Positions 13,058 through 27,586 of a stretch of 64,000 nt of DNA are shown in pieces. How positions within the stretch are numbered: the stretch's first letter is position 1; every line of letters begins with the position of its first letter. Origin of the DNA: Proteromonas lacertae (taxonomy: Eukaryota > Sar > Bigyra > Opalinata > Proteromonadidae); contig NGBS01000015.1 in NCBI GenBank assembly GCA_002245135.1, positions 89,505 to 153,504 of the forward strand, read 5' to 3'. Below the pieces are notes generated by a model. It was given only the letters and a program-made list of their open reading frames with translations, was not told the origin of the DNA and made no database searches. The position numbers and the translations under genes are program-made.

Positions 13058-13075
13058 GAAACGAATATATTTTTG
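13058..13075 (+). promoter_or_regulatory. Promoter-like motif upstream of CstF-77 gene
   Basis: GAAACGAATATATTTTTG, 15 bp before the ATG at 13090. The identical 18-mer occurs in reverse orientation at 56812-56829, upstream of MED6. Confidence 0.5.
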
Positions 13076-13089
13076 AAACAAAATTTTAA

Positions 13090-15200
13090 ATGTCAAAATC
13101 TATCTTCCCTAATTGCAGAATATCCAGTGTATGTTGATAAATGTCTATAAATAAATGAATAGATACGAGCTGCTGAAAGGTGCATAATAGAAGACGAGTG
13201 GGACGAAGATAGTTGGAGAGAAGTGATGGAAGAGTTACCTCATCACCCTATGAATGAGGTTGAACCAATTTATGACAGAATTATACAACAGTTTCCTACT
13301 TATTCACAGATTTACATTAGTAAAATAGAACACTATCTACGGGAGAATCTACATGAACGAGCTGAAGAAGTATAATATAAAAGTATTTAATTATTAAATA
13401 GATTTTTAGAAAAGTGTTATATAGTTACCCAAATACAAATCTATGGGAGTATTACCTGAGATATAAAAATGATTGCTTAATGCCCAACAATTTCAGTCAA
13501 TTATTACTCGAAGAACAAAGACAAAATGTAAAAGAGATGACTGAGTGTTATAAAGCAGCAACTGAAAGAATAGGTTTTTGTGTGAATAGTTATAAGATAT
13601 GGAAAGATTATATCGAATTTATGGAAAGACTAATGAAAATGAAATTTTATACTGAACAAGAAGGGTATTATTATTATTATTAACATCAATAGAACTGAAA
13701 AATTAAGGACAATATATGAAGATGCTATAAAGAATCCAATAAGTGATGTTGATAGTTTATGGATAAGTTATAACAAATTTGAGAAACAATATAAAGGGAA
13801 AAATGCAGAAAAGAAATTGAAAGAATTGTATCCTTATTATAAAAAAGCTTTAGCGATGTATAATAATATATAATATTTGTTTATTATGTTTTATTTTTTA
13901 TTTTTTATAATAGTTATCAAAGTAAAAGAGATATATGGAATTCAATAATCACAGCAAATGTATTAGCAACTCCTCCAAGAGGAACAAAGACTGAAAGAGA
14001 TCAGATATTATTATGGAGAAAAGCAATTCATTTTGAAATGTCAAATCCTCAAGATTTATCATTAGAAATTCATATATTTCGTATTAGAACTTTATATTTA
14101 CAATGTTTAATGGTATTAAGATTTCATATTGATATTTGGTATGATTTTAGTCAATTTGAAGTTTCTCATAACAATTTTGATGAAGCGGAGAATATTTTAA
14201 ACAATGCTTGTGAGGTATTAAACAATTCCTTAATCATTCATTTTTATTAAGTGATTTCTTAGAAAAACATAACAAATTGAATGAAGCAAAAAATGTATTT
14301 GAGAAATTGATCGAAAAGTATAAAGAAAATGAAGAAGAAGATAATATTGATCGATTAACACTTGTATTTGTAGAATATGAAAGATTTCTGTTAAGAACAG
14401 AAGGTTTGAATGAAGCACGAAGATTCTTTCGTTATATAATACAAACAAGGAAGTGTGGTTCTCAATTATATATTACTACTGCCAACATGGAGTTGGAAAA
14501 TACAAATAGTATTGAAATAGCAAGAAAAATATATCAACTTGGTTATACTTACTTTTCTGATGATCCAATTTACTTATTAAAGTATATATAAATTTATATA
14601 TTTATTAACGAATAGTTTTATTTCATTTTTGGAACATATAGGTGATGGAGATAATATAAAATCAATATTTGAATCTGCATTGTCAACTTTACCAGAAGAT
14701 AAAGCAAAAGATATTTGGCCAAAGTATTTGGAGTTTTTATGTTGGAAAAATGCAGAAGGAATGAATTTATTAACACTTTCTCAAGTAGAAGAAAGGAGAA
14801 GTAAAGCATTGTCGAATTTAGGTGATATTTCTGGTTTATTAAACCATTTACATAGATATGAATGTCATGGAGTATATTTCATTATTATTTATATTTTGAT
14901 TAGTTGCATTCAGATTCTATAACAGATATATCATTGTATGAAAGATATAACACTTTGACTGGAATAACATTAGGTAATCATACTTTAGAAGATAGAACAA
15001 TCGAATTAGAGAATCAAAGAATTTCATTTAAAGAAGCAAATACAAAGAAAAAAGAAGCAGGACCTAATCTACCTAAGTTCATATTTGATATGATTAATAG
15101 ATTGCCACAATTAGATATTAGAATGACTCCTGAAGAGATTAATGATGTGATGGAAAAACTAAGAGGAGACTTACCACCATTTCCAATAGATCAAAACTAA
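13090..15200 (+). CDS. CSTF3: Cleavage stimulation factor subunit 3 (CstF-77 / Rna14)
   Basis: HAT-repeat scaffold of the mRNA 3'-end cleavage and polyadenylation machinery. About 600 residues of half-a-TPR repeats are read through several short introns: LWEYYLRYK, WKDYIEFME, LWISYNKFE, IWYDFSQFE, VEYERFLLRTEG and IWPKYLEF are typical W-x2-Y helices. The C-terminal Suf region has LPKFIFDMINRLPQ and a RGDLPPFP end. ATG at 13090 gives MSKSIFPNCRISS, then a 34-nt intron leading into IRAAERCIIEDEWD. A frame break lies at about 14248-14250, where TAA follows IIHFY and the repeat resumes as SDFLEKHNKLNEA. Crooked-neck is the main alternative HAT protein, but length and C-terminus favour CstF-77. 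Confidence 0.82.
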
Positions 15201-15284
15201 TATTATTATATTCTTTTTATATTTTTTTTGTTATTTCATTAAATCAAAAAAAACATTTATAAATGAATATCAATATCGTTTAAC

Positions 15285-18185
<2,901 letters not shown>

Positions 18186-18290
18186 ATTAACCTTCTTGAT
18201 TCTAATCTCATTTTTTATTTATTTGGGTTTTAAATAATTTAAAACAATACAAACACATCAATAATATAATCTAAATAATAAACAATTGAA

Positions 18291-19149
18291 TTAAGGATTT
18301 GTTTTTAAAGACCAAAAATAAGAGATTGAAATACTAAATGCTTGTAGTATATTCAACAAACAATCTATTGTGATTAAAAATGAATGAGATTTAATTTTTC
18401 CAAATTCCATTATGATTTTATCTTCATTATCAACAACGCAGAAGTTTTTATTTGATCTTTTGTATTTTTTATTTGTGGTATAATGTAACCTATGCATTCC
18501 ACACTTACTATCATAATAAGGTATTTCAGACTGTAACATTTTGAAATTATTCGTTTTGGGGAATCTAGGGCACCATACATCAGGAATATTGTTATGTAAA
18601 GTTGGAATAGATATTGTAACACTATGATATGGAAATACAGAAATGTACTATTGCATAAATTACATAATTTCATACTTTGTGAGATATCTCCATATAACAC
18701 TGTCTATCTTCTGATAATGAACTACATGAATATTTTCCTAACTCTGTATCACATTTTTCACACATAAATGACATTAATTTATAATGATTCTTTTTATCAT
18801 TCTTCAATACAGCACAAGGTGATTGAATTTGAGAATCCGATGATTTAGAGTATTGGTAAAAATAATATGCGTTTTCTATGAATGATGCACATAATAAAGG
18901 CTGATTATTTTCACTGAGTAACATAAATGTATCATCTTCTCTATATAATTTAAGCATTATTGAATGCTCAATTCCTCTAATCATATATATTAATATCTCT
19001 TATATATACATAACAAAACTGGTTTTAATTAGATTTTGTGATTCACCTTGTTCCATTGTTTCTGTTAGTATATTAACATTATTTTTATTGTTTTTTTCTA
19101 TATCTTCATCGCTATCATCATCAGAAAAGAAATAGTCACACATATTCAT
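18291..19149 (-). CDS. Divergent Tubby-like protein
   Basis: About 260 residues after removing two introns (near 18655-18682 and 18965-18999). The start MNMCDYFFSDDDSDEDIEKN is acidic. The central part is cysteine-containing (FMCEKCDTELGKYSC). The end aligns with the Tubby C-terminus: GMHRLHYTTNKKYKRSNKNF, CVVDNEDKIIMEFGKIKSHS and NILQAFSISISYF mirror the family pattern in which a K-NFQL strand, an ILQFGKV strand and an LQAFAIALSSF helix close the barrel. The phosphoinositide-binding basic residues are not clearly kept. Annotated from the C-terminal match; overall divergence is high. Confidence 0.6.
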
Positions 19150-19392
19150 TTCACTTCACACGAATCAAAAGGGATGAAGAAAGAAGAATATATAATTTAA
19201 ATTGCACCTCTCGTTGTATATATAAATATCATCACAATACATTATTATGTATGTGATTAATTTAAATTGTTGTGTAATAACTTGTACTATAGACATTATA
19301 TATCATTACATGATTGTATGAATCGTGCTATTGACAAAAATGCTATTAACTGAAGGTTAACATCCTGCTCATCTCATACAATGAATTAAAAT

Positions 19393-19410
19393 AATGAAAT
19401 AGTCGTTTTT
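19393..19410 (-). promoter_or_regulatory. Promoter-like motif near channel gene (reverse orientation)
   Basis: On the minus strand this reads AAAAACGACTATTTCATT, related to the element at 53908. It lies 22 bp before the channel ATG at 19432. Confidence 0.35.
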
Positions 19411-19431
19411 TTTAATTTTTAATTGAAAAAC

Positions 19432-22077
19432 ATGTCAAGCAAGATTTCTCCTGAAAATACAGAACCAGGTATATCTACTTGAATAAATACTATAGTGGTA
19501 AATCCAAGACTAAAAGAACTTAAAATAATCTCAAAATCTCAATCTACAAATGAACAATCGATGTTAATACCAGAAGAATATGAAGAATCACCAGTGGGTG
19601 ATGCTGATGACATATTGGAGGAAAATAATTTAATTAATCCTATTGTTCGTAGAGTAGCATCTGTAGACACAATAGCATTCTCATTCTAAGAAGAAAGTTA
19701 CAATCGATCCTAACGCTGAAGCAGTTTCAAGTGGCGGATCAACAGGTAGAAAGAAGCCAATGTCAACGTATCTTTATTAAATATAATAAAATAGTCGATG
19801 GAAGAAAGTAAAAGGAGCTGCAGAAGTAGTTGGATGTTTAAACGAATATAAGTATATATTATTCTAAATGATAATTAATAGAAAGGAGATATTACTATTT
19901 GGATCATCTAAAGTAGATTTACCTCGAGAACCTCCACCACCACCACCTCGACCCAAATATATTATTGCACATGATAATAAAATCAAGATATGGTGGGATA
20001 GATTCTTAGTTGTTGTATATATTTATTTAGCTTCAGTTATGCCAGTATCAATATGTTTTTTCCGTGAAGAACCAACAGTTTATTATGTACTAAATATCGT
20101 TATAAGTGTAATTTTCGGTATTGATGTAATTCTAACATTTTTCAAGTATTTTAATATATATATATATTATATAGAAGTTATGTAGATGTAAATAATCAAC
20201 CTGTGTATGATATGAAAAAAATTGCTATTAATTATTTAACTGGTTGGTTTATAGTTGATATAATATCAATTATCCCTTGGAGTTCTTTTTTTAGTAGCAG
20301 TGATAATAGACGATATACTCAATTATTTCGGTTATCAAAGATACTTAGAATAATTAGACTTATTAGAGTGTTTAAAATAAACCATATATTTAAATCAAAG
20401 ACTAGTCTTGGAATATCTGATGTATATTATTATTATTATTATATTTTATATAGTTAATATTAATGAATCGTAATGCTGGTTTATTTAGATTATTAAAGTT
20501 TTATATGTATACAATAATTTGTATTCATATATCATCCTGTATTTGGTTTTTATTAGCACAAGCTTCATCTTTTACACCAGACGTATATATATATATATTA
20601 TTATCTTAATATAGACATGGATCTATCGAAGATATTGTTCATCATTAATTACTGAATGTAAAGAACCAACCGATAAGAGTGAAATGATATTACCCGGTTT
20701 CTATGTATGTACAAAAGAAGAATTATTAGCTGCTGAAAATGCATGCAGTGAATATGCGTTTAGTCATAAAACTTCATTGTATTTTGATGGATTATATTTT
20801 GCGCTTTCAACTATATTAACAGTAGGATATGGTGATATAACTGCATTTACAGATATTGAAAGAATTTTAGTAATATTTTTGATGTTTATAGGTGGTACTT
20901 TATATTCAATTCAAATCTCTAGTCTTACTTCATTTATCTCCACTTTAGATGACAAAGAAAACATCTATCAAAAGAATTTAGATCGAATTAATACATTTTG
21001 TAATGAAACAAATTTATCTTCTGAAGTTCGAATGAAAATGAAAAGAGATTATACTTATGCATTCAAATCTGGAACAAGTAGTGTATCAATCGCTGAAAGA
21101 GATGTATTATTACAATTAATCTCGCCAAGTATATTGTTATATAATAATTAATAGAATTACGAATGGAAGTATTATCTTATATGTGTAAACATGTAATTGA
21201 TCGAATTCCCTTCTTTCGAAATAAAGATGTAATGTTTGTAGCTAAAGCAGTCGATTTATTAAAGCCAGTAGAATATAAAAAGAATGAGTATGTAATGAGA
21301 GAAAGTCAATACACTTGTGGAATGTTTTTTGTAGTGAAAGGAAGCGTAGTTTTATTAGCTGATGATAATTCCAAAGAATTACGAATAATAAATGAAGGAG
21401 GATTCTTTGGTGAATCAGCTGCATTTTGCCCATATAATCGATATTCAGCTAGAGCCAAAGGTAATTGTGAATTATTTGTATTAAGTCGAAGATCTATGAA
21501 GGAAGTATTATCTGAATTCCCTCAAATGGCTCAAGAACTAAGAGATATTGCTGAGAAACGAGAGCAAAAGTTGTTTCAAGGATTGATATCTAATCATAAT
21601 AGTAATACCAATTTATCAACTGCTGGTGTTACTACTCCAGTGAGACAATCTAATAATTCTTTGAATCCAAATAATTTAAAAATGTCTGCTCCATCTCCTT
21701 CTCAAAGATTTAGAAATTTAACTCCATTAAAGAAATTATTAATAAATTCAAAATCAAAGGATAATATAGAAAATGACAGTGATAAAAATAATGAAGAAAG
21801 AGAAGGAAAATCTGAATCATATCCATCTCCACCACCACCACATCCACCTCCAAACGCTTCTTATAATTCCCCTTCTACTGAACTTAGAAAACATGTAAAA
21901 TCTTTACCTAGATTACAAGCTTTACCAAGTGATTTGACTGATTCTCCGAAATTGATGAATCCAATAGATGTAAATGTAATCCAAGCTGCTATAGACAGTT
22001 TACAAGAATTATTAAGAAGCCAATATTTTGTTGAAAGAGGTTTCACTCCTCCTCATAGTCCGTTAAATCGTAAGTAG
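19432..22077 (+). CDS. Cyclic-nucleotide-gated / HCN-EAG-type K+ channel
   Basis: Six-transmembrane cation channel with a cytosolic cyclic-nucleotide-binding domain. Visible in order: a Pro-rich cytosolic N-terminus; S1-S4 with the voltage sensor RLSKILRIIRLIRVFKI; a pore with selectivity filter TVGYGD, predicting K+ selectivity; a C-linker; and a cNMP-binding domain with EYVMRESQYTCGMFFVVKGSV and GGFFGESAAFCPYNRYSARA, which keeps the phosphate-binding FGE and R-A elements. A disordered Ser/Pro/Asn-rich tail follows. About seven short introns are spliced. In the N-terminal region the frame stops at TAA 19687-19689 and resumes one base later (KKKVTIDPNAEA). RRVAS before it is a possible PKA site. 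Channel family is firm; CNG versus HCN is not decided. Confidence 0.88.
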
Positions 22078-22131
22078 ATATTTATTCTAATTTATTATTA
22101 TATTATTTCATTTTACTTTTTGTTTATTCGA

Positions 22132-22260
22132 AATAATGCAATATATGTAATGAATTGAAGTTATGCGATTTATGCTTGAATAAGTTGAGAAAAGAAGAAG
22201 ATATGAGATTATTTAAAATAGATTATTTGTATAAAAAGAAAAGAGAGAATAGAATAATAT
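22132..22260 (+). pseudogene. Remnant of a pseudokinase-LRR gene
   Basis: A short stretch encodes a piece like ELKLCDLCLNKLRKEEDMRL, which matches the activation-segment region of the pseudokinase-LRR proteins (KLCDLFLNKLRKFEDMG at about 10150-10195). No kinase sequence extends on either side, so this looks like a decayed fragment left by duplication. It sits between the channel gene and the gene at 22340. Confidence 0.6.
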
Positions 22261-22339
22261 ATAATATAATTTATAATTTGTTGTTTTGTTAATATTGAAA
22301 AAATAAATAAAATAAAAATAAAAATAACCTAATTATACT

Positions 22340-23601
22340 TTAAACTGTCGCTTTTGATAAATTTGAGTCAGGATTTAACATACACAAACTACTGTCTGTT
22401 AAAGAAGATAAACTAGATCTAGGATGAACAACACATGGTTTAACAAATGAATGAGAACTTCCCACTCGTTTCAACTTCAATATTGTTGAATTCACTGGTA
22501 TTTGTAATAACTTTATTGAATTGGCCTTTGGTCGGATTGAAGTATATTTTCTATATACTTCACCACATTCTAAAAATATAGACATCAATTTTCGATCATC
22601 AGTAATCATATAGTCATGGGCATATGGATGAGGTAAACAAAACAAACCAAGTTTAACCGTCTGAATACAACTTAATGGAGGTAAACTATTATATTTTATA
22701 TCATATTCCATTATAAGATGCTTATGGCTCATTCTATAACTAATTGAACTGTGAACTACGAATGAAAATATTCGATCAATTATTATATCATGAATAGTTA
22801 AGAAATTATTCATCACTGAAGTCTTTTTGAATAAAAAATTACTAAAATCTCGAATATTGATATCTTCCACGGTATTACGGAATTCTTCAGGTATTTGGAT
22901 CATATTGGTAAAAGACGAATTGGGCGATCCTTTCACTGAACCTGAGTTTAATTCGTAATTGAAAAAATCAATGATTTTCTTTACATAAACATGGTTTATT
23001 AAATTACTAGAGGGTAATTCTGCTAAAATTAAAATTAATTTTAATAAATTATATTGAGGTAAAAGACCAACTATAATTACAAACTGAAAAAACATGTCAA
23101 ATGTAACACTGCTGTGTAAGGAGTTAAATTTATGATCATTCATCACACCTATTACATATATATTATACTTATTTACATACATATTGCTTTGAAAAGCACT
23201 TCTACTTGCTCAGAGACTGGATTTACAAAATGGTTTAATATTGTCGATATCCTTAGTGACGAACATACTCTATGGAAATAGATGATATTCCTAATACGTT
23301 GTTTTCATTGTCTTATAGTATTCATATACACAGAACGCTTCACACTCTCTCACTATATTAATAGAATTGTAATTTAATATACAAAGCATATAACCTGCCA
23401 TTTCTTCTGACTTCCTGTTCAATTCGAATGTTTGTTCAGGATCACTTAAAAAGACTTTATTCACTATTCCAATAAATATATAAAGAATATACTAAATAAA
23501 ATAAATATATATATAGTGTAATGTATAAACTCAGGATATAACTGAATGAAACATATATGGTTTTTGAAAATAATTTTGATTAACCATATTGAAGTTTTCA
23601 T
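22340..23601 (-). CDS. Hypothetical protein
   Basis: Not recognised. Splicing introns near 23155-23185 and 23275-23305 gives about 330 residues or more, mostly helical. It includes FFQFVIIVGLLPQYNLLKLILILAEL (a hydrophobic helix, written here only in part as a feature) and the conserved-looking end LFCLPHPYAHDYMI. The start is unclear: a splice near 23475-23505 can create MNKVFLSDPEQTFELNRK across the junction, or an upstream ATG at 23601 may be used. It is divergent from the HMG-box gene starting at 23609, only 7 bp away if the far start is right. No function is proposed. Confidence 0.5.
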
Positions 23602-23608
23602 TAAAATC

Positions 23609-24329
23609 ATGTGTATGGAGGTTGTTGTTTATATTAATTATAGACCCTACAAGTCTTACAGCTATTACACAGTACCCTCAAATGCAAATGATGTCTGCCA
23701 GCCCTCAGATGTCAACTCAACTGTCTCCTCTTGATCAACAGTATATTAGTCAAGAAGATATGGGTGTATATATATTTGTTTGATGGATTATAGGAATTAT
23801 CTGAAGATATGTCCGATGAAGATATAAAATCTCTGAAGGAACGTCGAAAGGCCCTATTGAAAAAGCTGAGACCACCTAAAAGGGCTAATAGTGCGTATGC
23901 ATGTTTTAGTAGGAGTGAATACCCTCATATGAAGGAAGAATTAGGATCAGCAGCAACACAACCTGAAATTTTTACTGCAATTGCTAGAAAATGGCATGAT
24001 CTCAGTGAATATGAGAAACAACCATTTGTACTTCAAGCTGATGAAGATAAAGAGAGATATAACAAAGAAGAAGAGGAGTATAAGAAGAATAGAAGAAAAT
24101 GGGAAAAGAATTTGATGTTACTGGAAGAAGTACCAAGTAATTATAATCCAAATAATTTACCATCAAATAATAACAATAATAATACAATCTCATTAATTAA
24201 AGGTATAATAAATAAATATAATATATATAATTATAATGTATTAAAATAGCAAGTAATAAAAACATACAGAAACTCATATGCCAACATGATTATGAAAGAT
24301 TATGTCACCTTATTAGTAATTCACAATAA
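23609..24329 (+). CDS. HMG-box protein
   Basis: ATG at 23609 is split from the next exon by a 30-nt intron (about 23613-23642). The protein starts MYPTSLTAITQYPQMQMMS, a Gln/Met-rich segment. An HMG box lies at about residues 68-140: PPKRANSAYACFSRSEYPHM, then EIFTAIARKWHDLSEYEKQPF and a basic acidic-mixed helix ending NKEEEEYKKNRRKWEKN. HMG boxes bend DNA or bind distorted DNA. After an Asn run and an intron near 24200-24249 the frame ends at 24329. In another frame the sequence continues openly into the zinc-finger gene, so a single HMG-plus-zinc-finger gene is possible. Confidence 0.78.
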
Positions 24330-24354
24330 CGGAAATGTAAAAAATACAATTGAT

Positions 24355-25086
24355 ATGTTGGCTCAAACATACCGTGTTCTAACAGAAGCTGGAACAGCTG
24401 TATAATAATATATATATATATTTCTATCAATTATAGTTATTGCAACCAAAAGAAGTCCATGATGATGTATTTGTAGATGGAATGAACAACACCAATAATG
24501 CTAACAACAATAATAATCTAATTAATGGAAATAACAATGAAAAAAATCTAATACCGTTCGATATAGGTGTAAAAAAATATAAGTGTAATTTCCACGGATG
24601 TAATCGAATATTTACATGGAAAAGCAATATGAGGGTTCATTTTCGAACTCATAATACCAGCAGGCAAAGAACATTCGTTTGTGATTTCCCAAACTGTGGT
24701 CGAGCTTTTTATGATAGACAACATTTGAAACAACATCATATTATACATACAAGATGTCCACAATCGTATGTTTGTCCTCATTTGGATTGTGGGAAAAAGT
24801 ATGATACTGCTGCTGGGTTGAAATTACATATTAAATCTCATCATGAGGTATATTATGTTATATATATATTATGAATATTAAATAGATTGAAAAGAAACAT
24901 GTTTGTAATTTTCCAGATTGTGATAAAGCCTTTGTTAGACAAACTGATTTAAGAATACATCAATTAAGAGTTCATAGTGAAGAAAAACCTTATCAATGTC
25001 TATATCCTGGTTGTTCAAAAGGATATGTTACTTTGGGTGAGTTAAGAAGACATTATTCTTCTCATACTGGTTCTCAAATAGTATGA
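24355..25086 (+). CDS. C2H2 zinc-finger protein, TFIIIA-like
   Basis: Five or more tandem C2H2 fingers, each with the C-x4-C-x12-H-x3/4-H spacing and extended CxxxxC knuckles typical of TFIIIA: CNFHGCNRIFTWKSNMRVHF, CDFPNCGRAFYDRQHLKQHH, CPHLDCGKKYDTAAGLKLH, CNFPDCDKAFVRQTDLRIHQ and CLYPGCSKGYVTLGELRRH. An Asn-rich spacer precedes the fingers. One intron lies near 24847-24884. The ATG at 24355 is the first that opens only this frame; in-frame ATGs at 24286 and 24292 overlap the HMG-box gene. It could be TFIIIA for 5S rRNA genes or another factor; sequence does not decide. Confidence 0.8.
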
Positions 25087-25181
25087 ATTTAATTTGATTT
25101 GGATTAATCTCGTTTTTTAAATTATAAATATTGTTTCATTTATTATATTGTTTATGAAGCATTATTTTAATTTTTATAAAT

Positions 25182-25193
25182 ATAGTCGTTTCA
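25182..25193 (-). promoter_or_regulatory. Promoter-like motif near dolichol kinase gene (reverse orientation)
   Basis: Minus strand reads GAAACGACTATA, 22 bp before the ATG at 25216; same core as the element at 53908. Confidence 0.35.
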
Positions 25194-25215
25194 ATAATAC
25201 ATTTTTTCTTGTTTT

Positions 25216-26704
25216 ATGCTCAGTTTATTGTTTTTTGAGAATATTGTTATTTATTTTGCAATTATTATAAACTGTAAAAATGATATAAGTATTACAAGTT
25301 CAATTGCATATCTCATGTCGTTTATTCCTTTCGTATGGTTTAATTGCATCAATAATACAAATATTGAAAAGAATGACTATTTAATACAACAATTATTTCC
25401 ATCTATACTATTAATTCCAATTCTATTTTCGATTATTCAAAGATACGAAGAAATATATGGATATGTGTTATTTTATGGATGCATTTGTATATTGTTTAGT
25501 CATATATATATTCAATCTATGAAATATCGGTTGTTACTATATTTTATATGTGTTTTATGTCAATATTTATTCTTCTCAGTTAATGTATATTATTCATTCA
25601 TTTTCATACTCAATTTTCACTTATTTTATTATTTTATCAAACAATCCAATTTAAATTTCCCATTAAATGAAATATATACTATATCATTCCTTCTAAGTTC
25701 ATATTTAACATATTTGTTTTATCAATTTAATACATTTTCAATATTATTATCACCACATTTTGAGATACAATTATCACATTTCATATTTATGTTATCTTTG
25801 TTCTTATTTGTTATGATTTATTTATTGAGAAGACAAAATTGCATATACATTTATTCAATTATAATTATTTCTGTAATTGTATTTTTATTTACTTTAAGTG
25901 TGTTTTTTAACAAAGCAAATATAATTTTATATTTGATTGAAGAAGTAATAATAAAAGACAATCATGTTTATATATTATGTTATTGGTTTTCTCTAATATT
26001 TCTAGTTATTTATGTTCATCCAACTACAGATTCAATGAAAATACAGAATATAATTGTAAGGAAGTTTTATCACATTCTAACGATAGTATTATTTGTTCCA
26101 ATAATTTTAAAAGATACAAAATTCATAAGTTTATCGTTCTCAATAAGTTTAAGTTTGTTTTCATTATTAGAAATATTAAGATATGAAAATATATATCCAT
26201 TTAATTTGATCAATAATTATATAGGAAGTTATATAGATGATAGAGATAAAAATCGATTAGTTATAACTCCTATTTATTTATTATTTGGAAATAGTTTACC
26301 AATTTTCTTATCAATATTACTGTCTATTGATGATGACGATAATAATTATAAGAAAATAATTGAATTTGGAGGAATATTGACATTAGGAATAGAAGATACT
26401 TGCGTATTATATTATATTATATATATATATATATATATAGGCTGCAATCTTTGGAGTATTGTATGGAAACCATAAGATACTTAATACAAAGAAAAGTTAT
26501 GAAGGTTTAATAAGTGGATTTGTTTGTTCATTTATCTGTGGAATGATTATATTGAAGTTGTTATTGAATATGTCATTGAATGTAATGGAATTAGTAAAAG
26601 TGATAATAATATTTGCATTGAGCAGTATTTATGAAAGTGTAACATCTCAGATTGATAATTTATATCTACCATTGTTATTTATAGTCTTAGTGATGGTGAT
26701 ATGA
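25216..26704 (+). CDS. DOLK: Dolichol kinase
   Basis: CTP-dependent enzyme of the ER membrane that phosphorylates dolichol for N-glycosylation and related pathways. About 490 residues with ten or more hydrophobic spans in the N-terminal two thirds. The catalytic C-terminus shows the family pattern: RKFYHILTIVLFVP, LLEILRYENIYPF, DDRDKNRLVITPIYLLFGNSLP, GILTLGIEDTCAAIFGVLYG and NTKKSYEGLISGF. One AT-rich intron lies at about 26404-26441. The last residues are uncertain because an alternative frame also reads plausibly before 26720. Other CTP-transferases such as phosphatidate cytidylyltransferase are less likely given the DxRD-type motif. Confidence 0.85.
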
Positions 26705-26789
26705 AAGAAATGGCAAAATGATTACTGTATATATTTTTTGTTTTTGTGTGTTTTTTTAAAATTAAATCAATTGAATAACTAAATATAAA

Positions 26790-27426
26790 TTAAAATAAAG
26801 AAAAATCAACTATTCTGAAAGATTTTAACACATTACTAACCACTTCATTATTACAAATTTCATCAACTGTGATATTTTGGCTAATATTATTAACAGGCGT
26901 GTTGAATATAATCATTACATCATTAGAATATGGAATTAATCTAATAGTTACAATAAACATTAGCATAAAAGAATTTTCATTTTCATTTACTCTAACATCA
27001 GGTTGAATGCCTATACAATATGATAGAGGAAACTGATTACTATGATTAAATATAATAAAATACATATACTCTACATTTGGCAAATAATTATGTGGAAATA
27101 TACCTTTTGCATACACTTTCGTATATTGAGATGTAGATACATTATTCACTTCAGCAATATCATAAAAACAAAATGAGGATATGTTTTCATTTGTTTGCGT
27201 AGATTCAAGACTATTACATTCAAATATCTAAATATCATATTCATAATAGCTATACAACAGAGCCATTCATATCAGAATCACCATACACTTCTTGATTATC
27301 TGGTAGTGGCCTGATCAAACTAAAAACGCATTAAAATAGTGTATATAATACCTCACATCCATATACGTGGATGGTAAGATTGTCTTCATTGTACCACCAT
27401 ACAAATCAATCTCTTTATAATTCATT
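26790..27426 (-). CDS. RANGRF: Mog1 / Ran guanine nucleotide release factor
   Basis: Mog1 binds the nuclear-transport GTPase Ran. After removal of two introns (about 27205-27232 and 27318-27349) the start reads MNYKEIDLYGGTMKTILPST, then YMDVSLIRPLPDNQEVY. LYGGxM...LP and DVS-LRPVPDNQEVF are the family hallmarks. Further along, FMLMFIVTIRLIPYSNDVMI and IIFNTPVN match the strand near the end of Mog1. The length, about 190 residues, fits the family. It is convergent with dolichol kinase. Confidence 0.85.
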
Positions 27427-27586
27427 TTTTAATAAGAAATTACAAAAAGATTTGATTCTTAGTTTGAATTAAAATTGTCATTTATTACTGACATAATTAA
27501 GAAATATATAGAAAACTATTATTCAAAACTAAACAAAACAACAATAAAAAGATGAAACAATATTATAGAAATAACATATTTGTTGT

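Noticed and set aside
22340-23601. Hyccin/FAM126-like identity for the unrecognised gene
   Set aside because: Only a loose match around a PHP segment; order and spacing of motifs do not fit.
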